DNA from: a virus
Virus record (IMG/VR): IMGVR_UViG_3300025098_000290
Coordinates: 1 to 23,880 of that record
Reading direction: 5' to 3' (one strand)
DNA: 23,880 nt
The notes beneath the pieces are model-generated. The model was given only the letters and a program-made list of their open reading frames with translations, was not told the DNA's origin and did no database searches. Within the stretch, counting starts at the first letter, position 1. Every line of letters begins with the position of its first letter. The translations under genes and the position numbers were made by a program. Positions 6,193 to 14,929 of this stretch are shown here, one piece after another.

Positions 6193-6587
6193 CTAAGGTC
6201 TTCCAATATATCTTTGATGTTTTTAACAGCATCATTGTTCTTCATGTGTTCATCAACGATGGTTAGTTGAACTTGGTCTAAAGGTTTAGAAAAGACCACA
6301 TTTCTGTGGGTGATAGAAACAAAAGCAAATATATCTATCTCATTATTTTTATATTTTCTATCGGCAACTTTTTGACCCTTACGCATATCAAACCGCCAAT
6401 TGCCTCTGCGTTCCTCTATTTGTGATTGGGTTTTGACCTGGCACTTATACAGCTTTAGATTGTGTTCAAAGATGATGTCTGCGGATGCGTTGTGTGGAAC
6501 GATGGTTACTGTGTCAGAAACTTGAGAAAGGATTGCTGCTGTGAGATATTCACCAAAACGACCAACTCGTTCCGTTGCTAGGGGCAT
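6189..6587 (-). CDS. PD-(D/E)XK-superfamily nuclease (DUF4365/resolvase-like)
   Basis: The product is 132 aa. GRFGEYLTAAILS supplies a candidate E13. ASADIIFEH supplies D37, and the strand LYKCQVKTQ supplies Q50-x-K52. This E...D...(Q)xK order is that of small PD-(D/E)XK nucleases such as Holliday-junction resolvases and the intron-endonuclease-like group. No HNH or GIY motif is present. It is the last gene of the leftward virion operon, 1 nt after the 1151-aa gene, and its end overlaps the convergent 71-aa gene. It could resolve DNA before packaging or degrade host DNA. Its position outside the replication cluster may also reflect a mobile, late-acquired nuclease. Confidence 0.7.
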   Translation of the reverse strand: MPLATERVGRFGEYLTAAILSQVSDTVTIVPHNASADIIFEHNLKLYKCQVKTQSQIEERRGNWRFDMRKGQKVADRKYKNNEIDIFAFVSITHRNVVFSKPLDQVQLTIVDEHMKNNDAVKNIKDILEDLS

Positions 6588-6588
6588 T

Positions 6589-9500
6589 TTATTCTTTTTC
6601 TACTTTTTTTCTTTTAAGACGCTCTGGTATTTCTGATCTTGCTTCATATTCCGCAAATTCATCAGCTAATAAATTTATTCTTTCTATAGATTCTTGCTCT
6701 AGTCTTGCCATCTCTTCTTTATCATCTCTTAACTCAGCCTCTCTTATTCTTTTACGATAATAATTTTGAGCATCTTCTATATCTTTCTTTTTAAAAAATA
6801 AATTTGTACTCCTGCTTTGCTCTGGATCTATGGGATAAATATTTTGACCAACTAGTCTGTACCATGCTTGTGGTTTTGTAATAGTTGGATCACCATAATA
6901 ATTTGGTTTTTTTGTGACTGCTTCATACATTTTTCCGGCAAACCCAATATCAGTGAGCCATGTTGGGGCGGAGGTTCTCCAAGCATAATTTAAAATGTCT
7001 TCAAATTGTTCTGATGGTGGAGCACCCGTTTCTACTATTTCTCTGTTTGTAAAAGGATCTCTATTAGTAGTAACTGCTGCGGCAATGTTAAGACCTGGAC
7101 CACTTAACAAACCTATGACATCATCACCTGCTTCAGCATATTCTCCGGCGGCCATTTTATTAGCAACACCAGTATAAAAACCCCATGGCATCATGTAAGA
7201 ATAATCATAAAACTGCCATCTGCCCTCATCATCTTTGTATGGTAAAGCCAAAGCACTGCCACCATCTCTTAAATAGTTAGGCAATGTTTCTCTTAAATTA
7301 TCAATATCCTCATTAGTAAGATCTTCGTTTTGTTTTTTCCAAGCTGCTGCTGCGACATATGGAACAGCAAAATATTTAAGATATCTTTCTGGGTGTCGAA
7401 TAAAAGTGTCTAACAGAAACGGAGCTACTTTATATTGAAAGGTTATAAACGATGCACCAAATGGACTCTGCCTAACCTTTCTTAATGTTGGTGGAACTAA
7501 AGAGTAATCAAACAAAGTTTTTTGAGCATTGTAAACAGCAGTTTCAGCATTTTTACCTGCCTTCATATCATCAATAATCTTTATTAGTTTGCCAAATGTT
7601 TCTATAAACCCATAACTATCACCAGCAAAATTTAAAATCCATGATGTCATTCTTTTACCATGAGCAATGTCTATCCAGTTTTTTGATTGTTGAGATTTAA
7701 CAATTTGATATAACCTATTTATTTGCACCATTTCCTGTCTACTAAATGTAGTAGATGCAATACCTTTTGCTTGTGCTTCTTTGTAATACTTTCCCTTGGT
7801 AATAATTTCTTTTATTGCTTGTGCCATTCTTAGCGGCATCCTTGTAGTTGAAACGCCTGATAAGTTTAAAAGAACTAAATTTGATACAAAGTTTCTTACA
7901 ACTGATGGCGGATTTAAAGGAACTTTTAATGTTTTCCAAACTTTTGTGGCTTCTGTACCGAACTTAACCATTTGGTTTGCAATTTCACCTGCCTGTTGAT
8001 AAGAACCATTTATATCATCATAAATTTCTCTTCTAACATATGCTCCTTGCAAATCCCCATATTTTTTTTGGTTTGGAATTTGCACCCATTTTTTAGCATC
8101 AACCTTTGCAATCTTTGGCTCTGCGTCTGCTATTGCTTTTTTTAAATCATTAACTATTGCAGTATCTTTACCATTTTTATCTAGTCTAAGGCCGCTTACT
8201 ATTTCGTCTTGTATTCTATTTAATTCTTCTTTTGCATGAAATATTCCTATTTTATTTCCCCTAAAAGGAACAAGAGTATCTTGCAATGCCCAGTTTGGAT
8301 TTTTTGCTATTTCTTTAAAAAAACCTAACTTTACAACATCACTTAAAGGGTCTTCCATAGCTTTTGCACCTAACAAACCAACATCTTCTATTTCGCCTAA
8401 AAACTCTCTGGTTGCAGCATCTAAATCTTTTCTTTCTTTGAGATAACCCATTGGAGATGATCTCTTATTGAAGTATTTTAAAAATAATCTTGGAAGATAT
8501 GTTCCATAATTTTCTTCCATGGTTTGCTTTGAAATTAAACCATTTGCATCTAACACATCAGAAACAGCATCTATACCTTTTCTCAAATCAAGAGCATCAA
8601 CTTTTAAATTTTCTGGCACATCGTCAATAGTTCTAAGGCCAACCAAATATTCATATACAGGTTTATTTTGTTCTGGAGATAGTTTATTAAAAGATTTAAA
8701 AACACTTTGAGTTAAATCTCTAACTGATTCTAGCTTACCCATAAACAAACCTCTGATACCAAGATATGATGGTTGGTCTGGAAGATCTCCAAGTGCGGTA
8801 AGTTTAGATCCTTTGGCTTGAATTTTGTTTAATACTGTAGTGGCTAATTTTTTGTATGCGTTGCCAATATAAGGAACTTTGCCAACAATCCCAAAGTCTT
8901 CATCTACCACTACATTGATTGGTTTTATTGGCTCAACTATTTCTCCTACCTTTGCTGCAATCGGAGACTCTATAACCTCTCCGGTTACTGTTCGTGGTGT
9001 TATAGGCATAGGCAATTCTGGTTGCTCTGCTTGAATAATTGGCTTAACTTCTGGCACAACCTCTGGCAAAAGTTCTAGTTCTTTTTGTGGTGCTGGTAAT
9101 GCTAGTGGATCTGTTTTTTTGTTTCTTCTGGCAACAGCGTTTGTTATAACGCCTAGCGTTCCGCCAAGTGTTCCACCAAAAATTGATCCAATTCCTGCTG
9201 ACTTTGCAATATCACCAGGCTTATATTCTTCTTGTCCTTCTGCTCTTATTTTTGCTCTTTGTCTTGCAGTTTCATAAGCTCCACCATAAATAGCACCTTC
9301 TCCAGATCCTATCAAGGCATATCTACCAGGATTACTTGTAACCAATGATTTTAAGATATTGCTTCGTATTTGATTTTTAGCCGCTTGTTTTCCAAGAGTT
9401 GAAACAGCTTTTCCAACACCCAATCCAATATATGTTGTTGGACTTTCTAATGGATTTAAAATATTTTTTGCTGCTCTTCCTGCCCCAGCTAAACTTGGAG

Positions 9501-10044
9501 CTTTTGCATCGTACATATCCATAATGTTTACAAAAGCTTCTCTTTGTTTTTCTGTTGCATTGCCTATGGCCTGACCTTCCCTTATTAAATCAACATCACT
9601 AAATGAAATACCACCACCATACTCAAGACCAAATTCCGCATAACCATCGTCACTTAATTTTGGAATAGGCTTTTCTGGATTTTTTCTTTGCCAGTCCCAT
9701 TCATACAATTCTTTAGATGAATTAATCCACTTAGGGTCTTTTTTTATTGATTCTTCGGTAAGTCTTTCTTGAGGTTTGACGGATATGCCTTTTGGTTCTG
9801 CACCAGATATTTGATCTATTCTTTTTTTGTTTTTTATGGATTCTTTTAATTGATCTTCAGATAAACCATATGGTGTTATGCCTAAAGACAACGCTTGTTC
9901 ATCCAAAGATTTGGGTTGAACTAATTCTTTTTTTTCTGGTGCTTGTTGTTTAGCAACTAACGATAATATCTGCTCTTTGGTTGGCTGCGTGTCAGATGTA
10001 ACACTATATTTTTGTCCATCTTTTTCAAATATGTATTTTGGCAT
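6589..10044 (-). CDS. Large internal virion / DNA-ejection protein
   Basis: At 1151 aa this is the largest gene. The N-terminus, MPKYIFEKDGQKYSV followed by PTKEQILSLVAKQQ, resembles the short beta-helix opening often seen in phage internal or injection proteins. A glycine-rich hydrophobic stretch (FGGTLGGTLG, near residues 290-300) may insert in membrane. The long middle and C-terminal part are helical, with a conserved-looking NPPSVVRNFVSNLV segment, as in large polyvalent or ejection proteins. I see no lysozyme or transglycosylase motif. It comes after two other presumed internal proteins, the order expected of an ejection cassette. The role is inferred from size and position, and a fold search would decide. 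Confidence 0.65.
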   Translation of the reverse strand: MPKYIFEKDGQKYSVTSDTQPTKEQILSLVAKQQAPEKKELVQPKSLDEQALSLGITPYGLSEDQLKESIKNKKRIDQISGAEPKGISVKPQERLTEESIKKDPKWINSSKELYEWDWQRKNPEKPIPKLSDDGYAEFGLEYGGGISFSDVDLIREGQAIGNATEKQREAFVNIMDMYDAKAPSLAGAGRAAKNILNPLESPTTYIGLGVGKAVSTLGKQAAKNQIRSNILKSLVTSNPGRYALIGSGEGAIYGGAYETARQRAKIRAEGQEEYKPGDIAKSAGIGSIFGGTLGGTLGVITNAVARRNKKTDPLALPAPQKELELLPEVVPEVKPIIQAEQPELPMPITPRTVTGEVIESPIAAKVGEIVEPIKPINVVVDEDFGIVGKVPYIGNAYKKLATTVLNKIQAKGSKLTALGDLPDQPSYLGIRGLFMGKLESVRDLTQSVFKSFNKLSPEQNKPVYEYLVGLRTIDDVPENLKVDALDLRKGIDAVSDVLDANGLISKQTMEENYGTYLPRLFLKYFNKRSSPMGYLKERKDLDAATREFLGEIEDVGLLGAKAMEDPLSDVVKLGFFKEIAKNPNWALQDTLVPFRGNKIGIFHAKEELNRIQDEIVSGLRLDKNGKDTAIVNDLKKAIADAEPKIAKVDAKKWVQIPNQKKYGDLQGAYVRREIYDDINGSYQQAGEIANQMVKFGTEATKVWKTLKVPLNPPSVVRNFVSNLVLLNLSGVSTTRMPLRMAQAIKEIITKGKYYKEAQAKGIASTTFSRQEMVQINRLYQIVKSQQSKNWIDIAHGKRMTSWILNFAGDSYGFIETFGKLIKIIDDMKAGKNAETAVYNAQKTLFDYSLVPPTLRKVRQSPFGASFITFQYKVAPFLLDTFIRHPERYLKYFAVPYVAAAAWKKQNEDLTNEDIDNLRETLPNYLRDGGSALALPYKDDEGRWQFYDYSYMMPWGFYTGVANKMAAGEYAEAGDDVIGLLSGPGLNIAAAVTTNRDPFTNREIVETGAPPSEQFEDILNYAWRTSAPTWLTDIGFAGKMYEAVTKKPNYYGDPTITKPQAWYRLVGQNIYPIDPEQSRSTNLFFKKKDIEDAQNYYRKRIREAELRDDKEEMARLEQESIERINLLADEFAEYEARSEIPERLKRKKVEKE

Positions 10045-10047
10045 TTA

Positions 10048-10662
10048 TCACAAACTACCCAAATCTATTATTGGTTCACCTGCATCATCAACTGCATTAT
10101 TTTTCGGAGATATATCATTACCATAAATTAAGTTATATGATTCTTCGGCCATTTCTTTTAATTCTTTATTGCTATAAGCCATTTGCCCAGTGAATGTTTT
10201 TAGTGTTCCCTTGTCTTTCATATAATCAGCTATATATTGATTTTTGCTTTGATCTAACAATCGAGCATTTACACCCAAAAGACTGGCTTCTTGATTGAGC
10301 ATTTCTACTGTGTATGTTGGATCATAATTAGGAGAGGTTTCATCAAGTTTGCTTTTTAAAAGACCGAACCTTTCTAGCTTTTGTATGTCTGCTGGTACAG
10401 CTTCAGGCTTTTCTGTCTGGGCCTCAACAAGAACTTTTACCCTGGCTTCATAAGGCAATGATTTAAAAAATCTCTTTTGACTTTCGGGTAAGTTAGACTC
10501 ATCAATCGCTTTGTTAATCTCAGCATCGCTCTGTGCGGTTGCTTGTTTTAATTCTTTGGTTTCTTGCATCTGCGATGCAATTTGCAATCTTCTAGGATCG
10601 CCGGATAGTCTTGCGGTTTCGATATTAAGAATGTCTGCTAGTTTTTGAAATGAATTTGCCAT
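10048..10662 (-). CDS. Hypothetical virion protein (204 aa)
   Basis: A soluble, helical, moderately charged protein beginning MANSFQKLADILNIETARLS and ending IIDLGSL, without cysteines or membrane segments. It contains heptad-like helices in its first half. It lies between the 321-aa Gln-rich protein and the 1151-aa protein, separated by 2-3 nt from each, so the three are co-expressed. By position it is probably a second internal or ejection component. I do not recognise a family. Confidence 0.6.
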   Translation of the reverse strand: MANSFQKLADILNIETARLSGDPRRLQIASQMQETKELKQATAQSDAEINKAIDESNLPESQKRFFKSLPYEARVKVLVEAQTEKPEAVPADIQKLERFGLLKSKLDETSPNYDPTYTVEMLNQEASLLGVNARLLDQSKNQYIADYMKDKGTLKTFTGQMAYSNKELKEMAEESYNLIYGNDISPKNNAVDDAGEPIIDLGSL

Positions 10663-10664
10663 AA

Positions 10665-11630
10665 TTAACCACCAATCAAGTAATCTATTCCTGCACTTCC
10701 GGTGCCTGTACTTGCTCCGCTAAATTTAGGTATTGATGCACCTTGAAAAGCACTTTGCATAAATGGAGAACCAAGAATGTTTAGTGCGGATGTTACGCCT
10801 TCTAGTGAGGATGGTTGATAACCAGATGTTCCGCCAAACTGAGGTTGACCGCTAAGACCCTGAGCCAATAAACCAAGTTGTTGTTTTGGATAATCCAATG
10901 CTCTGCCAAATTCTTGGTAAGGAACATCTAATGCTCTTTGTTGTAAGAGTTGTTGTTGGCCACCGATACCACCAAGCAATCCAAGGCTTCTGTATTGTTC
11001 GCCTAAGAGTTGTTGTTGGATACCAGCCTGGAACTGTCTGTCTCGCATCTGTCTTTCAATATCTGATTCTGCGGCCCTTTGTGCCTGTTCAAAACCAGCT
11101 TGTCTTAATGCGGCTGAAGTTCTTGCTTGTTGTTCTATATAAGGCCTGGTTGCTTCGGTTTCAAGTAAAGCAGATCGAGAACCACCAAAAGCACCAGCAC
11201 CGATTGCTCTGTCCTGCGATAAACCTCTAGCGATATCAGATTGCCTCTGAATATCTGCCATGGTTTGATCTATGACTTGTTGTTGAAAAGGTGATTGATA
11301 TGCACCAATATCGGCTTGTAATAAACCTGGTGTTGGTTGTTGACCTAATTGACTAAGTGTTCCTAGCGGATCGTATTGTTGACCAGTTTCAAACATACCA
11401 CGGGTAGCTTGAAAGGCTCTAAGTTGATCCGGTGAAAAACCTGCAACTCTTGGGCCTGTGTAGGGTACAAATGGTTGTGCGGCTATACCTTGAGATCTTC
11501 TATAAAGATCCTCATACATGGCCCGTTGAGCCGGATCCATTTGCGTGGTTGTTGATCCGGTTTCAGGATCAAATGCAGATTTAGCTGCTGCCGCCCCGCC
11601 TAGTAATGCTGCTATTGTTTGCAATGCCAT
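10665..11630 (-). CDS. Gln/Gly/Ala-rich internal virion-like protein (321 aa)
   Basis: It starts with a small-residue hydrophobic segment (LLGGAAAAKSAF), then MDPAQRAMYEDLYRRSQ. A long, glutamine- and arginine-rich helical core follows, with GAGAFGGSRSALLE and two QQQLL motifs 20 residues apart. A Gly/Ser-rich tail ends SAGIDYLIGG. This composition resembles pore-forming or ejection proteins of podophages. The QQQLL pair reflects a 16-bp direct repeat at 10944-10959 and 11004-11019. It precedes the 204-aa and 1151-aa genes. The 58-nt gap upstream (11631-11688) has no convincing promoter. Specific role unknown. Confidence 0.6.
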   Translation of the reverse strand: MALQTIAALLGGAAAAKSAFDPETGSTTTQMDPAQRAMYEDLYRRSQGIAAQPFVPYTGPRVAGFSPDQLRAFQATRGMFETGQQYDPLGTLSQLGQQPTPGLLQADIGAYQSPFQQQVIDQTMADIQRQSDIARGLSQDRAIGAGAFGGSRSALLETEATRPYIEQQARTSAALRQAGFEQAQRAAESDIERQMRDRQFQAGIQQQLLGEQYRSLGLLGGIGGQQQLLQQRALDVPYQEFGRALDYPKQQLGLLAQGLSGQPQFGGTSGYQPSSLEGVTSALNILGSPFMQSAFQGASIPKFSGASTGTGSAGIDYLIGG

Positions 11631-11688
11631 AGTCTAAAACCTCTTAAATATCCTTTATTGTAAACATTTTATGATTAAATTTCATTAT

Positions 11689-12054
11689 CTAATCGCCTTT
11701 TCCATATTCAATAATACTTAAAACCAGGTGAATGTTTGCATGATTAACCTGTGCTTTTATTATTTCGCCTTGTTGCAAAATAATTCCAGCATTGGTTTGT
11801 AATTCTTCGGTAGCGTGTGCGCCTATGTTATGTTGTTTATAGATAAAAAACTCATTAGAGCTAGTATCTGTTATAGATACATCTAAATTGGTTTGTTGAT
11901 TACCATGGTCACAAGCTAAAAAACCTTTAATAACTGCAAAATCAAAGTCACCACCGCTAGGTGCTGTATAGATAGTTTGCTGTGTGGTAGCTGTAAAAGA
12001 ATACTTAACATTGGTTGCTCTTTGTATGTACTGTCTTTGTGAGGATAAATCCAT
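11689..12054 (-). CDS. Small beta-rich structural protein
   Basis: The product is 121 aa with an alternating polar/hydrophobic pattern throughout (YSFTATTQQTIYTAPSG, NLDVSITDTSSNEFFIY), predicted mainly beta-strand. It resembles short tail or head decoration proteins but I do not recognise a family. It follows the gp10-like gene, sharing 1 nt (TAATG), and precedes the ejection proteins, which places it in the virion. Translation depends on coupling or the purine-rich end of the preceding gene. Confidence 0.6.
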   Translation of the reverse strand: MDLSSQRQYIQRATNVKYSFTATTQQTIYTAPSGGDFDFAVIKGFLACDHGNQQTNLDVSITDTSSNEFFIYKQHNIGAHATEELQTNAGIILQQGEIIKAQVNHANIHLVLSIIEYGKGD

Positions 12055-13562
12055 TATCTTCTACCTCTGTTGCGTACATCTAATCTAATCTTTCCTACTT
12101 GAAAATCTTGTGTGGTACTGCCTGTGACTGTCATTGAGACTTGTCTTGCAGTAAACCTAGCATCAGTATAACCATCACTTTCAAAAGTAAATGATCCAAA
12201 GTCCGTTTCAGGGCCTAGTGGAGTAAATTTACCTTTGAAACTAAGGGTGACACCTGGAAGTGTATTAGCCTCTTCGTCTGGAAGTATTTGATTGCATTGG
12301 ACATAATTGTCACCATTGCCTATTTCAATCGGCCCAGAGGTCGCATATGGAACAGCATCGCCTAAATTAGGTGAGTTACCTAATACAGTTGATTCGTGTT
12401 GATAGATAAACCCAGCGTTATCTGCTGAAGTTGGAAAATCAAAGACACCTTGGTCAACCCAACAACCTCTATCTAGTTCACCAATAGACCAAACATTTTC
12501 ACCATAATTCCAAATCACATATTTGTTTGGTGCGTATTGTAGTTCACCGCTTGGGAATCCCCACCATATTTCATTAAAGCTAGAATTGTGTCCACCCCAA
12601 CAAGCTTTTCTCCCTGGCAAATTAAGTAAATCGTAAACATAATCATGCACTTCACATTGTATTTCTCTTACAGTGCCATCATAAATAAAGAAAGAATTTT
12701 CACCCATCCATGCTAGGAAATTACCAGTAGAAACAATAGATCTTCTACTGACTGCTTTACAGTTAGTTCCAGCATCAGCAATACCATAAACAAAAGGTGA
12801 GCCTGCATAGAACATTCTGCTGATACCTGTATCACTAAAAATGATAATGTCATTACCAAATGAAGCCGCCATGATAGCTCTGCCACCTGTAGGTATTTGT
12901 AAATCACCTGCGGTGTTGGTAGCTTTAGATGTCCAGTTGGTATTATCTTCTCTATCTGACCATGAAATTTTTCTTGGATCTCCGCCCGAACCAATAGCAA
13001 CCAAATGTCTTTCATTGGTCACAATAATTGATTGACACCCTGTGGGTGCATTGGTCACGACTGTTCCTATGGTATCGGCTGTACCGCCTGAATTGGGTCG
13101 CCATTTATAAATTTTGCCATCACCAGAGAAACAAAAGATTAAATGCTCTCCCCAGTTGTCAAAAGAAAAATGACCTGTATCTAAAGGTAAGCTTGATTGT
13201 GAACGAGCATCACCATAGTCTTCTACGCCAAAATGATATGCACCATAACCAAGAGGATCGGCATCTCCATCATTAACAAAACCCGATGGTGTAATATCAG
13301 TCCAGGTGTTGTCGTATAAAACATAAACCTTTTCTGTTGTACCAACCGCTAATATAGGTTCACCCAAGTTATCGTTGTAAGCATACATTCCAATGGGTGA
13401 TCCATCTAAGGCTGTTTGTCTTAGTTTTGTCCAGCCACCTATAGGTTTAAGGTAGCCATTTTCAAAGCGAACTAAATTTCCATCGACCCAACGACCTTTG
13501 TTGCCATAGTCAGTTCCATTTTTGACTATGCCTGCTGGGGGTGTTATTGGAAATAATGCCAT
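12054..13562 (-). CDS. gp10-like packaged-DNA stabilisation / tail protein
   Basis: This 502-aa protein opens with LFPITPPAGIVKNGTDYGNKG and then VRFENGYLKPIGGW. Repeating strand-rich blades follow (SFDNWGEHLIFCF, NERHLVAIG, DIIIFSDTGISRMFY, ECEVHDYVYDLL), suggesting a beta-propeller. Similar openings occur in podophage proteins related to P22 gp10, which closes the portal and stabilises packaged DNA. The family assignment is by overall pattern, not a decisive motif. It follows the 338-aa fibre and precedes the small beta protein, consistent with the tail hub. Confidence 0.58.
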   Translation of the reverse strand: MALFPITPPAGIVKNGTDYGNKGRWVDGNLVRFENGYLKPIGGWTKLRQTALDGSPIGMYAYNDNLGEPILAVGTTEKVYVLYDNTWTDITPSGFVNDGDADPLGYGAYHFGVEDYGDARSQSSLPLDTGHFSFDNWGEHLIFCFSGDGKIYKWRPNSGGTADTIGTVVTNAPTGCQSIIVTNERHLVAIGSGGDPRKISWSDREDNTNWTSKATNTAGDLQIPTGGRAIMAASFGNDIIIFSDTGISRMFYAGSPFVYGIADAGTNCKAVSRRSIVSTGNFLAWMGENSFFIYDGTVREIQCEVHDYVYDLLNLPGRKACWGGHNSSFNEIWWGFPSGELQYAPNKYVIWNYGENVWSIGELDRGCWVDQGVFDFPTSADNAGFIYQHESTVLGNSPNLGDAVPYATSGPIEIGNGDNYVQCNQILPDEEANTLPGVTLSFKGKFTPLGPETDFGSFTFESDGYTDARFTARQVSMTVTGSTTQDFQVGKIRLDVRNRGRR

Positions 13563-14579
13563 TTAGCTTTCTAAGGCTGTAATTCTTGCTTCTAGTTCTT
13601 GTATGGTTTTGACCAATAATGGCACAAGCTTGGCTTGATCTATGCCCTGATATTCAGGATTACCATCATCATCGACTGCATCTTTTGTACCAGTAATGGC
13701 TTCGGGAACTATGTCTGAAACCTCATGTGCAATAAAGCCATCAACCAATGTGTTGTCATCATCAGATATCCAGCTAAACCTTGCTGGCTTGAGTTGTTTT
13801 AGTCTTGAGGTTGCATCCCATGTATAGTCTACATTTTGTTTTAGCCTGTAGTCTGAGGATGTGTTAAATGCTGTTGTGGTTGATGATCCAGTTGGTAGAG
13901 AAATACTACCTGCCAATGTGCCACTAGAATTGTAAAATGTCTGCACGTAAGCATCGTTAATATTCCAATTGGTTACTTTAAATGCAGCTACCGCATTACC
14001 AGTTCCGCCACTACCACCATTATTGTGAAAGTATGCAGCTTCGTTGTTAACACTTTGAACACTTAACTTGCCACCCAAAGTGCTAGATGTTCCTATGTTG
14101 ACTTCTTGAGAGCTATTAGAAGAATCTGTTAAAAATACTCGATAGCCATCTACAGTAATCATCGTAGATGAAGCATTATCATCAATACCAGTTGAAGTAA
14201 ATCCTGTCAGCGTACCAACGCTTGTAATGTTAGGTTGTGCTGCTGTTAAAACTGTTCCTGTAATATTACCTGTGACATTGCCTGTGACATTGCCTGTGAC
14301 GCTGCCTGTTAAATCACCAGTGACATTGCCTGTAACATTTCCTGTAATAGATGTGCTTGCTGTTAGTGTTGTGAATGATCCAGCAGCAGGAGTAGTGCCA
14401 CCAATGACAGAACTATCAATGACTGCTCCGTCTAAGTTCATGGCCACCGAAGTACCAGTGGAACTAAATAATCCATCTACTGTATCGAGGTCAGTATTTA
14501 TTTTTGTTCCCCAGGTATTAGTAGATGCACCTACCTCTGGTTTTGTTAAATTTAAGTTTGTTGTATATGTGTCTGCCAT
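13563..14579 (-). CDS. Tail fibre with S74 chaperone (338 aa)
   Basis: The first 15 residues ([15 protein letters not shown]) are identical to those of the 751-aa fibre and probably form the anchor to the tail. A run of TG(N/D/S)(V/L/I) tetrapeptides occupies residues 79-110. The C-terminal ~97 residues are an endosialidase-type intramolecular chaperone with SDYRLK (S242, K247), the spacing of the catalytic Ser-Lys pair, and GFIAHE. It should trimerise and self-cleave before S242. It is followed immediately by the gp10-like gene. Host receptor unknown. Confidence 0.85.
   Translation of the reverse strand: MADTYTTNLNLTKPEVGASTNTWGTKINTDLDTVDGLFSSTGTSVAMNLDGAVIDSSVIGGTTPAAGSFTTLTASTSITGNVTGNVTGDLTGSVTGNVTGNVTGNITGTVLTAAQPNITSVGTLTGFTSTGIDDNASSTMITVDGYRVFLTDSSNSSQEVNIGTSSTLGGKLSVQSVNNEAAYFHNNGGSGGTGNAVAAFKVTNWNINDAYVQTFYNSSGTLAGSISLPTGSSTTTAFNTSSDYRLKQNVDYTWDATSRLKQLKPARFSWISDDDNTLVDGFIAHEVSDIVPEAITGTKDAVDDDGNPEYQGIDQAKLVPLLVKTIQELEARITALES
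14250..14345 (-). repeat. 12-bp tandem repeats coding TGNV in fibre gene
   Basis: On the plus strand, near-exact copies of CCTGTGACATTG recur eight times with period 12. They encode [16 protein letters not shown] and related tetrapeptides in the 338-aa fibre. In-frame slippage would lengthen or shorten the shaft by four residues without shifting the frame. Confidence 0.8.
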
Positions 14580-14676
14580 AATATTCTATTTTGTTAATTT
14601 GGACTTAATTTAATCAATCCACTCTAGTTTCTTTCTATTAATTATAAAGCTAATAACCTCTATCAGGATAATTATT
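14580..14676 (-). promoter_or_regulatory. 97-bp intergenic gap with possible promoter
   Basis: This is the longest non-coding gap in the virion operon. On the minus strand it contains a perfect TATAAT (14646 to 14641) about 60 nt before the fibre ATG. The -35 side is poor. A purine tract follows. A late or fibre-specific promoter is possible but weakly supported. No terminator is visible. Confidence 0.3.
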
Positions 14677-14928
14677 TCAAGAATTGTTAGAAATGTAATC
14701 CTTACCAGTGGCAATCGCATCTGTATAGCTAGACTTATCTGATGAGTCTCCTGCTACATCGGGTTCTGTATACTCAAGTATAAGCTCAAGATGGTCTACA
14801 TTTTTTTGTACCATGTCATTTATCTCTGCTTGCTCCACGCCCTCTACATCATGTGAACCATTATCAATTGCATTAATTAAATCAACGCTATCGGTTGCTG
14901 CTGTTAGTACTTCTGATACTGTTTTCAT
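14677..14928 (-). CDS. Hypothetical 83-aa acidic protein in the fibre cluster
   Basis: An acidic protein (MKTVSEVLTAATDSVDLINA ... KDYISNNS) with two probable helices and no cysteines. Its ATG follows the stop of the 492-aa fibre by 1 nt and has an AGGAGAAT ribosome site. It lies between two fibre genes, so a fibre-assembly or accessory role is a reasonable guess. I do not recognise the family. Confidence 0.6.
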   Translation of the reverse strand: MKTVSEVLTAATDSVDLINAIDNGSHDVEGVEQAEINDMVQKNVDHLELILEYTEPDVAGDSSDKSSYTDAIATGKDYISNNS

Positions 14929-14929
14929 T

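Noticed and set aside
12713-13015. A 100-codon frame within the gp10-like gene on the same strand
   Set aside because: It is wholly inside a long, well-supported gene in another frame, has no ribosome site, and has biased composition.
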